Shown piece after piece: positions 12,701-24,700 of a stretch of DNA of 64,000 nt. The position numbers were made by a program, and so were the translations under genes. Origin of the DNA: Malania oleifera (taxonomy: Eukaryota; Streptophyta; Magnoliopsida; Santalales; Ximeniaceae); NCBI RefSeq assembly GCF_029873635.1, contig NC_080417.1:28301682-28365681 (forward strand), written 5' to 3'. Under the pieces are notes generated by a model. It saw only the letters and a program-made list of their open reading frames with translations. It had not been told where the DNA came from and ran no database searches. How positions within the stretch are numbered: the first letter of the stretch is position 1; each line of letters opens with the position of its first letter.

Positions 12701-15700
12701 TCATCTACAATTGTTAAGAAATAATGAAAACCAGAATATGAAACAGTTGATAAGGGACTCCAAATATCACAATGTACTAACTGAAATGCTTTATTCGAAT
12801 AGCTATTTGATACAGGGAATGAAATCTTCTTTTGTTTTGCTAAAGGACAGACTTCACAAATATGATTCTGAGGTGCTGATACATTAGAATCTATCTCACT
12901 AATGATTTTTAATCTGTTAGGTGGAATATGTCCTAGTTGAAGATGCCAAATATCAGCATTGGTGTTACAATTATATGCTAAAGGAACAGAAGATGCACAA
13001 TTGAAATCAGTTTTGCTCCTTGCTGGAACAGAAGGTTGTTGTAGGTGATACAGGCCAGATTTCACTTCAACAAGGCCAATCATCTTCCAGCTGATTAGGT
13101 TCTACAAAATACATTTGGATTGAAGAAAAAACAAACCAATGGAATTATCTTTAGTAAGCTTTGAAGCAGATATGAGATTAACATTAAATGAAGGAATGTA
13201 AAGGGCATTATGTAAGGTAATATCAGTTGAAGGATTTACATTTCCAATAAAGACAACAGGAGCAGAATGGCCATTTGGTAAATAGACCACAGATGATTGC
13301 TTTGGTAAATGAATGGAATTGAAAAAGTGGGGAGAACAAATCATATGATCTATTGCTCTTGTATCAATGATCCATGGAGAACTATTTTTGTCGGTAGAGA
13401 CAATATGACATGATATAATACCTGATGTAGAAGCAGTATTTGTTGTGGAATTGGAACTTATGGGTGTATGAGACAAACTATTTGCAAGTGACAGCAAGTT
13501 TTGAATTTGCTCTTGAGAAAATATGTTTGAGATGCTTGAATTTGACTCCAAAGAAGAAACAACATTCGCATTCGGCAAATTGATGTTTATATTTCCTTGT
13601 TGAACAGGAAAAATTTTCTTTCCTCGTGACCCTTTCCATCCAGGTGGGTATCCAATTAAGTGGAAGCACTTGTCTGCAAGATGGCCAGTATATCCACAAT
13701 GAGAACAAGTGACATGTCCTTTGGCTTTTGGTTTTGTAAAGCGAGTACCACTCGTAGCAACAGGCCTCCGTGTTTGTGCAGCAACCATTGCATGAGAGTC
13801 TATGGAAATACCAACAGCACTAAATAAAGACCTTTGGCTTTCTTCTTGCAATAATAAGGAAAACACTTTGCTCATAGAAGGCAAAGGTGATTGAAGAAGT
13901 AACTGACTTCGCATCATAGAATAAGAATCATGCAAGCCAATGAGAAATTTCATCACAAAATCTGATTGCTGCCTGTCTAAAAAATTCTTTAAAAGATTGC
14001 AAGAACACTAGTTGAGAATTCCACATCTGCAGCTGGGAATTGGCCTATAACTGATATATTCATCCCAGAGGGTCTTGAACTCATTAAAATGGTCAGTAAC
14101 TGATCTTGATCCTTGAGAAATTGAACTAAGAGACTTTTCTAGAATAAAGACTCTTGGACCATCACTTCAAAGATATCTTGTCTTGAGTTCTTCCCAAATA
14201 TCATATGCAGTTGTGAAGTACAGCAGACTCCCACGAATTTCTTTTGCTGTAGAATTCATTAACCAAGATAAAACAAGATTATTGGCTCGCAACCAAGCAA
14301 TTTGAGTCCGAGAATCACTAAGATTAGATTGAGGCAAAGTACCATCTATGAATGCAATCTTGTTTTTAACTATAAGAGCAATAGAGATTGATCTACTCCA
14401 TGCAACATAGTTTTCACCGGTTAAAATTTCTGAAACTAGGAGAGCTCCAGAATTATCCGATGGATGCAAGTAATAAACACTTGAAGAATCATCCAATGGA
14501 TTTCTTGAATAATCATCAACATTTGCCATAGAAACAGAATGTAAAGAAGATTCAGTTTCCACCATAGAAAAGAAAAAAAAAAAAAATTGCAGAAAATTTG
14601 AAGAAGGCAGCAGAAATTGAATTAACCAATCTCTGAAATTCGAAAACCCCTTTGGCTAATCACAGCTGCTCTGTCTGTAATTACTTTTCTCTTCCCCGGT
14701 TTCCGGCAAGAGAATTGATGAACTGTGATAACTTTTCTCTTCCCTGGTTTCCGGCAAGAGAATTGATGAAGACGACAGTGCTTCCTCTGCAATTATCGTC
14801 TTCTGCAGAATTCAATGTACTATGCAGTGCTCTAACACCATGTAAAATATGAGAAGCTGTATATTAACAAGCTTCAGAAAGAGAAATGAAAGAAAACAAG
14901 AATCAAATACTTCTTATCTTGAAAGATTGATTTTATAATGCTATACAATTGGTTCACTTATATAGAAACAATGACCAATTACAACTTGACATTTGGACCA
15001 CTAAGATTATGAATAAATAAACTAGTTTAACTACCCATAACAGCTATAACAGACTTCTTGTAAACTCTAACATCAGTCGCCGTACTTTAATTTCTGCACG
15101 TCTGTTAAAGAGAGTAAAGGGACGGAGTGCTGCGCTGGTGTCTTAGTCAGCAGCCCTAAGTGTCCAATCAACATCCATTTGTCATGTTCCCGTTCTTTTT
15201 TCTTCTCTGACTCTTCTTCTTTCTTCTTCTTCTTCTTCTTCTTCTTCTTCCTTGGTCTTTAACTCCACGTTCTATACACAATGCCACCCCCCCCTCCCCC
15301 CTCCCCCCTCCCCTCTCTCCAACGACAACTACAATTATCTATGCTGCCTCCTCCTCCTTCATGAGAAGCATCAGTAGTCACCACTACTTGCCATCGAGCA
15401 CGAAGAGCAGCTGGGAGATCTCAGCAGCGAGTAGATCCAGCTCCATAAACTCTGACTCAAGCACCACCTCACTATTTCCCACAATCTCCCACCTACTACT
15501 TTTATTGCTTCTCTCTTTTTTTTATTTTTATTTTTTTTTCCTTTTTTTTGTGTGGTTGACTATTTCCCTATAAAAGGTGAGATGGAAATTGATCCATCTC
15601 CGAAGTTGGCCAAAAAATTGTAGAGACAATAGAGGCTCATACCACCCCTGGTGCCCCTCAGAACTTCCCATGCTGCATGAAGGCAATATGGGAGCATCCA

Positions 15701-18700
15701 AGCTTGCTCTTGAGAAACATTTTGCCCTCCCTCACTATTCCAATTCTTCCAAGGTCGCCTATGCTCTTCAAGATACAATCTTTAAATATTTAAAAAAAAT
15801 TAAAAATCATTAAAATTTTATTCATGTTCATTGGTAGGTGTAACTCACTTTTTATTGGATTGTCATACTGCGTGCTTGTTTTTTTTTTTTCAGTTATAAA
15901 GTTTATAATGATATTAATGGATTTTACTAGTGCTGTGTTTTGTTCTTGCTCCTTGAAGGGCCTATGGAGCTTGTTATTTTAGATGGTCTCACTACAATGA
16001 TTTTGAACCACCAATTGTCCATTCATTTGAGTTTCTTTTCTCGTCAGTCTTAAAGTTTTCATCTCTCTAAAGCTTTTATTACAATGTTGTCTTTGTATTT
16101 TGGGTGCTTATTTTTCAAAGAAAGTTATGTAAAATTATCAAAGGAAAAATCTCACAAGGAGTTTAATTAGATGTATGACCTTCTAATTGGAATAGCAGCT
16201 TTAGCTTCAATTAACAATCTGTAAATTAACCATGTTCCCGTGCCTAGTAAATTTGTTTAAACTTTTCCCGATTAGAAGGCATGCTTTTGCTTATGTTTTA
16301 TGAATTCATAGACTTGTTTCCATTAAGGCCTGGTTTTTCTATGTTTGACTTCTCCCGCAACTCTGCCTTACTACAAGGAACGGTGTTGCAGGAATAGTCC
16401 TTCCAATCGGGCAGCAAGATTGTAAAGCTAGATGGATCCTTCGAGATGCATGAGCCAAAGGAGTGGCACAGAGATGGCGTGGCATTGAACTGTGAGGAAG
16501 CCCCATTGGATGTAACATTAAGAATGGCGGAAAGGTTGAGGACTTGAATACCAAGAGCTTGCTTTTGATTAGTGAGCACCGCCTTGGTACTCCCGATCGT
16601 TGCCACCATCATCTTCTCAGTTGGCCACGGCCTCCAAGAGTTTGTCCACCGAGGAGTTCACAAAGCTAGATCTACTCGTCGCCAAGATCCAACGGCTTCT
16701 CCCAACCATCGTTGTTGAACACTGGCGGCTATGGGTGCTTCTTGGCGAAGGAGGCAGCATAGGTTATAGGATTAAAGAAGAAGAATGAATGAATATCTTA
16801 AAGAAGAAGAAGAAGAAGAAGAAGAATAGATGGGGGAAACAGGGAACGGATGATAACTAGTCACTTGGGGGCTGCTGACTGGGATGTCAGCGCAACATTT
16901 TGCCAACTCTCTTTAACAAGTGTTGGAGTTTGAATGACATCGAACCAATTCCAAAAGTTGGATGATTTCAACTGTACAAATTAAAGTACAGTGACCAAAT
17001 TAGATTTAAGTGACAAGTTCAGTGACCACACTTGTCTTTAACCCTATTCTCTTCATTTATAAAATACCATTCAAAATGAAATTTTGTTCTATTTTGATCA
17101 TAAATTAATAAAAGCTAAATATTAGTAACATGCAAAATCAAATTCTTGTCCATTAATTTCCCATATGTTTTATTCTCTACTTCATTTCCTTTGACTATTA
17201 AACATGAAAATGTGCATTCTTCATATTTTTCTCTGTTTGAAATCAGAAAATATTAGAGAATGAAAAGGAAAATATTAAAGAATTTACATTTTCATATTTG
17301 GTTATCAAGGAAAGTGAAGGAAAAAATAAAGAATATATCAAATTGATGAACAAATGTTTTCTTTTACACAAAATTAATATTGATTCTTTTTATAATTTTT
17401 AATCATATTAAAAGAAACTTTCATTTTTAATAGTACTTAATATAAAATAAAAATACAATGAAAAAATATTTTCTCCTTATTTTCCTTTTTTTCTTTTTCA
17501 AAAAAAAAAAATCCTTAATGCAAACAAACCCTTAATAATTTTCAAGTTCTAAACAAGTCAAATAGATATATACATACATATGTACATATATGTATATATG
17601 ACACTACACAAACACTTCCCCTTTCCTTTCTCATTTTCTCTCCAACATTACGTTTTGGCATGCTTGTCATCTACTTTATATCAGTCAAGTTGCCAAAACA
17701 GCCTTCCTAAAGAAATTGAATTTTGAAAGGTCGTTGTAATAATAATAATAATAATAATGTAAGATAGACACTTGCATAAGGAAATCACACTTACCCATGT
17801 AATGTGCTCAAATGATAAGTAACCTTTGTCACCAAAATTGAATTCAGTATCAGCCTCTTTGACTATTAGCACATTCTCCAATCTTATGCCAAAGTTTCCG
17901 TCCTCGTAGTAACCAGGTTCTGTCAAATGCAATAATACCGGTATGAGATTCCAAGGAAAAAGGAGCGAGTCATTAATAAAAGCACGAGATAAAGGCAGCA
18001 CCTCATTCAAAACCAAAAAACAATATGAGCCTTAGTTAAAGACGCTACTATTTTATTGTATCCTAGGGCCCACTGGAAAATGAGCAAAGTCTAGTTAGTA
18101 AAATAACAGCCGATGTTTTGTATCTAGTAGTTTGGAATTCAAACGTTAAATTTGAATGTGTATTTTGAATAAAAAGCAATACAAATTTGTATCAAGTTCT
18201 TCTAAATCCACACAAATTTAAATCGAAAGTCCAAAATCTGTCCCAAAACACAACCTATGAGATTTTTTTCATTTCATGTTTCTTGGTCACGTGGATTTTC
18301 GTTTAAACAAATCCTGGAAAAAGCGTAACCTAGCAAAATAAAAGGTAAAAGCTCAAAAGAAACAAGTCTGCATGCATGTACAAACAACAATTTGGAATAG
18401 AATAACAAAATAATTAAAGAAATACATCTTAATGAGTGAGAAGACCTCTAAGGGCTTATTTAGGACAGTTGAGAGAAATGAGATTTTGTAGTACAAAATT
18501 GCTCTCATGGTAGCATGTAACTCTATGTTTAATATGTTGGATGGATTGAAAAACTATGATGAATATGTAGAATTATGTAGGCCAATTCCATTACATTCCA
18601 TTCTATTCTTACCTGCCAAAACAAGTAATAAGAATTCAGTTGGAAAGTACTCTTAGCATAAACTCAACTTTCAAGGATGCTTCGATAACCAACCAATCAG

Positions 18701-21700
18701 TACATACAAATAAAAATCCTAAACGTTTGCAATCTTAGATGCTTCCAGAGTTCAATGAAAGGATGTAGCCAGTAAGATGGCCAAAATTATATGATTGGGA
18801 CTCAAAGCTCTGTCAGTTTGATGTTTAAAGAAGAAAAAAAAGGTTATGGAACAGATGCAATCAAACTGTGAAACTTACCATCCGTCACAGTCATAGAGGC
18901 TTGTAAAGGAACATTCCGAGCCTGTGGTCTGAAACTAATCAAATGTGGCCCTGCTCAATATAGAACAGTAGAATGGAAATACAATAATTAACTCACATAA
19001 AAATTGTATATACAAAATAGAAAGAGGCAATCACTTCATATTACCTTCATGAACATTAAGATAAGACCCAATTCCATGACCGGTCCCATGTCGATAATCA
19101 AGTCCATACTTCCACAAAGGGATTCGAGCAAGAATATCAAGAGCATGTCCTGAAAAAAGCAATTTACAATTACAGAGAAAATTCAAATATAACAAGATGG
19201 AAAAGCTATCTTGACTTGAAGTTGGGACAAATATAGAAGCTCAAATGCTTACAAAATTGTTCAACACTGTGAGCTTTCCCCCAAGGATCTAATCCACTAC
19301 ATGGTCCTTGGAGGCACCCTTCTACAGGCTAAAACAGGTTAATAAACAATGAAATAAAACAAATGATATAAAAAATTTTCATACCATTAGTTCCATTAGG
19401 AAACCGAGCATTACCCAAAGCAATATGACTCTTGAGAACCTGCATACAACCCAGAAAATCAACATCTTAAGAACTCAACATATAAGACCTAGCCAAAATA
19501 GCAGAACATCTATATAATTAACAAGAACCAAAATTATTTGCATATATTTTTGGAAAAATTCCTTTCCAATGTACAATGAATTAGAATCAATCCCTAGAAT
19601 TTCATTTCAAACAAAATGTAATTTTGGATTTGAAAACATCCATTTGGATAGGATGATATCTGGATATCAGGCCACTCCAATATACAGAATGGGATCAAGA
19701 ATATTGGAACACGGAATGCAACATACTCTGAAATGGGATCAAGAATACTGGAACACGGAATGCAACATACTCTGAAATGCCATACAATATAGGTACATTA
19801 TAAACCAAAGTCTGCTATAGAAGCTTTTTGGTTTTGAAACTTGCAACTCGTGTTGCCATGCTTTTTGCTCCGAGTTCTGCTCATGAGCGGCTCAGGAGCT
19901 CGGCTTAGTGAGAGCTCGTTTGGGATTTTTTATTATATAAATAAGTGATTCCTGAGCTCAATTTTTAGCCCCGTTTAACAAAAGAGCCAACCCTGAATAC
20001 AGTCGGGCTCAGCTCGTTCATGCTTGTGAGCAGTTCAATTAGGCTTGGTAATGAGCTCGATTTTATATTTAATTCTTAAAATATTTTCTTTATTTAAGTT
20101 CATTAAGTATTGCTTCACATAAGTCAACAAAATAAACTCAAAAAAACTAATAATTATTAGTTTATTTATTAAGTAGTTTATTTATTAATTAAACAAACGT
20201 GAAATAAAGGAGGCTAATATAGAAGAGGCTTCACCCAAGAAGATTTTCAATCTACCGATGTGGGATAGGGAGTTGAAGTGGGGAGAAAGAGAAAGCATGG
20301 GGAGAGAGGCATAGAGCTGCACCCTAGATGTTTTTCAGCTTTTGTCCCGCACCAGAAATCCACAATATATTTGCCTCAACAGCTTATAAAATCTTTTGCC
20401 CAGCTACCCATTTGCTCCACCTTCATCATGGTTGCAGGCCAGCCCCATTGCAGGCCTGCTTAATGTTTTATTACAGTTGTGGGCTTCTTCTTTTTTTTTT
20501 CTGATTAGGTTATTCTTGGGTATTTTGAGATGTATTTGGGCCTCTTTATTGATGGCTTTAATACTCCATTTTAAGCCCAGCTAGCCATGAAAGGCCTTTA
20601 AAATTTAAAAAATTAAGTTGGCTGGGCTTGGTTTTGTTTGGTTTGTGGTTCAAAGTTTAAACCAAGCCGAGCTTGGGTGAAGCCAGAGCTTGTGATTAAT
20701 TTTTCGAGTCGAGCTTGACCTTAATTTTTGGAGCTCGAATTGAACCAAGCCCGAGCACGAGCCCGAGCCTGAGCCCGAGCCGTACTATTCTTTTTTACGA
20801 GGCAATCCTGAACATGTGAAAGCTCAGCTCAGCTCATTTGCAGCCCTAGTGGCACCCTCCTCCAAAATGAAATGACAATAACATAGTGCATACAAACATA
20901 AATTGGTCATGGAATTCAATGGTTCTATTACGCCATAATTTAAACTGGGACATTCCACAAGGAAATTATGTTTGTGTTAATGCTGTGTATGATGATGGCT
21001 AATGGTATGCAATTTGCATCATCATAACTCACAAGATCAATCCATTTTCTCACCTCATGTAATTTATTAACTAAAGTCATTTTACAGCATGTAGAAGTGC
21101 TAATTTAGATAACTTTCAATTTGACAAGCACACCAGACTGTGATCAGAAAACTCCATTGTACATTTTAATGTTACTTTTACAGTTAGAAAAACGTAATTA
21201 CTTTTACAGTTAGAAAAACGTAATTACTAGCAGGCTTATGTTTGTAACTAAAAGAAATGCTCCCAAGCATTTTCATGCATTCGCATTTCTATGTATTCAG
21301 AAATATTTACATTGATTTCTTGCATTTTGTAAAACTGAAGAAACAGACACCTGCCCAACAGACAATAACAAACATTGTAAAACAACATTTTGCTCAGTAC
21401 TTGAGACTCCAGAGTCACCTTTACTACCATGAACGGTGTTTCTCATTAACCATCAGAAAATATCTATGAATAAGAATTCTGGAATGGGAATAAACCCATT
21501 TAAAGATAAAATGAAATACAAAACAAATAATAAAGCATTCTCAAAAGAGAGCAATGAAAGCCAATTTACCGCAGTATAGCATGTTTTCTCATGTGCTGAA
21601 GGTTTTCCAAAGTGAACTGTTCGCGTTATATCAGTTGTTCCATCTTGATACTTCAAAGATACCATCACCATTATCATTAAAAAAATAAAATAAATAAAAA

Positions 21701-24700
21701 ATCAGAAATAAATTAGTTAAAATACACAATTGATAGTTGATGCCATTACACTGGTTACATCAACAAACAGCTGTATGCCAGAGAATTCAAGATAGTTGAC
21801 AAACCTGTGCGCCTGAATCAAACAGATAGATGCTATCCGGATCAAACTCAGAACATTTTTCAACATCAGGCGCATAATGGATAATTGCCGCATTTGGACC
21901 AACAGACGATATAGTAGGAAAACTTAACCCTCTAAAATTCTGCATAAAAAAAAAAAGGATGGGGATGACCTTCAGCCCTAATGAACATAATAAACAAAAA
22001 AATTACCTTATGTATGAACTACTGTGGTGCTTCCATAAGACTCAAGTTAAAGATGCCGAAAGATGGGCTAATAACTTTATTACATCATCCTAAAGCATGT
22101 CAAAAGTTTTGCTCTTGAGAGCTAATGCAATATTAACTTCAGCAACTTGAAACATGTAATGAAAAAGGATGGAGATTACGAAAGAGTATCTAGAAAATAT
22201 TAAAAAAAATATATACTACTTGGTTTAAAAACCAAACTTTGATGTCTCCAAAAGCATACAAAACCAAACATAAAAAAAAATGATAAAGCAGGTTCTTATT
22301 CTTTCACCTGCTTAAATTACCCTTCACAACACTCCTCCACCCAACAAAGTAAATAAATAAATAAATAATAAAGAAGCAATCACATTACAGAAATCCATTT
22401 CTGTACGTTAAAAATATTAACTCCTTGAAGCAATTTTTTTAAGTAATTATTTCTTTTCACCATTACCAATAATAAAGTCTGACTCCAACAGATGGCATAT
22501 TTCCAGAACAATAGAGTCCATAAAATTTGAACAATAGTTTCTTAACATATAGTGCTCAAGTGTCTGAATGCTAGTTCCTCAAAAATAAAGTTTTTGTACA
22601 GATTATAAAAATGAGAAGTTTCATGCCCAGTTCATCAGCCTATCTAGCTCCGAAACAAGATAACCACTGAGCAAGCACCTTGAAGTGTGCTTCTAGAATA
22701 TCAATTATTCTCTGTTCGAACTCCACAGTTTTACTAGGTTTCATTTCTCAACCTTCATGATTAGGCATGCGCATGTTTGGATCTGCACTTCTTGCACAAT
22801 TGAAAGGCCATGCTTATGCGAAAATTTTGATTTTCATAAATCTGTGCTAGAAGAAGAAAAGTTGGAATCTCTTATGATATTAAACTATTCTAAAAGGATT
22901 CTTCTACACACTACTAGCACCTAATATGCTCTTACGATCCCTTTCTTTTACTTTTTATCCACTGTCTAGTTGCTCCTTCTACATCTTTCTATATGCTTCA
23001 CCTTCTGTCCTCAAATTCTGTCTTCCAACTCTCCAAGCTGAGGGTACCCATTAAGTTTACAACTTAAGTTGCAACGTAGCACGTCTGAAATGCTAGATCC
23101 AACTGCTGGGATAAAACTTGCACAACAATTAAAAAAAAAAACTTATGGCAATTTAAAACGCATATTGTTCAAAATAACATGTTCATAAAGTTTATTGCTT
23201 CAAAAAGTGATAGCAAGGAAATATTTATGAAAATTATTTATACTGCACAAATGCTCATGACAAAGTGATTAAAAAGCTACTTGCTTCTGTAAATGATATA
23301 AAAAATTACATTAATTAAAAAAAAATCAAACATTACAAATTGCTACAAGCTGATACCTATGCAAATGCCATTAATGAAACCAGCCAAAACCACTAGAAAA
23401 ACACATTACAAGTTCAAATTTTTATGCCATATGAAATATCTAAAAAGATACAACATATTTTTAATGTCATAAAATTGTTATGTAAACAAAAGCCATTAAT
23501 GAAACCAGACAAAACCACTAGAAAAACACATTACAAGTTCAAATTTTTATGCCATATGAAATGTCTAAAAAGATACAACATATTTTTAATGTCATAAAAT
23601 TGTTATGTAAACAAAAGCCAGTGTACCTCTTTTGATGCACGGAAAGACTCTAATTTATCACTTGCAGACACCTCAGTCAGTTTATTAGTTTCCCTGCCAC
23701 AATGACAAATCATGATTACATCAGTGAAGTGCCACACTCAGAACAGTTTGCAGGTGTGGAGCAATATAGTTGGAAAGAGGTAAATACAGACATGCAAAAT
23801 TTATCAAAAATTTTCCAATTGAAGAGGAAAAAACAGTGAATGTGCCAATAGGATGTGAAGCATTGTATCTCTGCTCATTCACTGCATGACAACTAAAGCA
23901 GAAGTCTATAAACTTGACACAGTACGGCAGTAGACCACATGGATTTCTTTTCAATACGGGCACCATTCTACCAGGTTGAACTATAGGTGTCAGTGTATGG
24001 TCCACATGCTAATTTGCCCCTCTTATAGTTTATTGTTGATGCATATACATAATCAACTAAGATCTACACTAACTAACAAAGTAAAATGCTCGAACAAAAC
24101 CAACTTCTTTGGGCAGGTAATAATCTTCAGCGTTGAAAATTTGAAATTCCATCGACATAATATTCTCGAAAGAGGAAAACAATTGCTTGTAGGCATTAAA
24201 GAAGATTAAATTTTAAATCCAAGAGAAAAGAAACATCATCTCTGCAGTACGTACATAGGTATCTGACCACCTAATCATAAATTTTTATAGTTTCCCTGAT
24301 AGGCTCAAAAAATGGTGGGTACCAATAAAATTTGGCAGCATATGATTTGGTATTAGCTGATACACACCACCAACATAAACAATAGAAAATCCCAAAAACC
24401 TACAAAATGGTATATCCGTATATGTTGAGTCGCCAATGAACCCAGAACCTAAGTTATTGAGTGGGAACCAAGAATAGGTTTCAGGGTTAATTTCATTTTG
24501 CCCCATAAAGTTTAGGGTCACTTTCAATGTCTCCTCTAAAAGTTTTTAAAAATTAAGCAATGTCTACCCCAATTTTAAATTAATTGCAACATTGCTCCCC
24601 CACCATCCAAATTAGTGTGAATTAATGGTTTAAATGATTTGACTTCAATTTGTTTCCCAAAGTTTGGGATCATTTTCAATGCCCCCCTTGAGTTATACTT

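Larger units (their letters stand above)
9977..15072 (-). mobile_element. nearly complete Ty1/copia retrotransposon, TSD TCAGT
   Basis: The LTRs are 9977-10210 and 14841-15072 (234 and 232 bp, TG...CA). They differ by about nine substitutions plus small indels, roughly 4% by eye. The flanks are TCAGT at 9972-9976 and 15073-15077. On the minus strand the primer-binding site (TGGTGTTAGAGC, like TGGTATCAGAGC of initiator tRNA-Met) follows the 5' LTR, and a polypurine tract (GAGCGGGGGAGG) precedes the 3' LTR. It lies in intron 12 of APP1, in the same orientation as the gene. Confidence 0.95.
15078..16850. other. internal part of the TIR element, no known gene
   Basis: The interior holds a CTT tract, short C-rich runs at 15,280-15,320, and several GC-richer stretches with short open frames on both strands (for example 15,577-15,813 plus and 16,298-16,612 minus). 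None matches a family I know. Base composition is higher in GC than the flanking intron, so captured host gene pieces are possible. Confidence 0.35.
9929..17043. mobile_element. TIR DNA transposon (Mutator-like?) with a copia element nested in its left TIR
   Basis: The left arm GGTTAAAGACAAG (9929-9941) and onward pairs with the reverse complement of 16,850-17,043, for roughly 180 bp with indels. The match continues across the copia insertion: after 15,077 the text CCGTACTTTAATTT pairs with the complement of 16,977-16,993, and CTGTTAAAGAGAG with 16,906-16,918. Without the copia element it is about 2 kb. CTT and GAA tracts sit just inside each arm. No clear 8- to 9-bp target duplication was seen. 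No transposase was recognised, so the superfamily is a guess. Confidence 0.6.

Noticed and set aside
16298..16612. 104-codon minus-strand frame inside the TIR element
   Set aside because: No recognised family and no support beyond openness. It is noted only as possible captured sequence.
9920..17052. A 9-bp target duplication of the TIR element (TATTATCCA and TATTCTCTT)
   Set aside because: Only six of nine bases match and the right border is uncertain by one base, so it does not support a superfamily call.
18449..18650. Possible MITE in intron 11 (CTTATTTAGGACAG and CCAATTCCATTACATTCC text)
   Set aside because: The wording is typical of MITE ends, but no inverted terminal match or target duplication could be shown.
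19235..19330. Open minus-strand text ([20 protein letters not shown]) between exons 9 and 10
   Set aside because: The flanking exons join directly in phase into the known family sequence (FPNGTNG then HALDIL), so an extra exon is not needed, and the text does not resemble M24 proteins.
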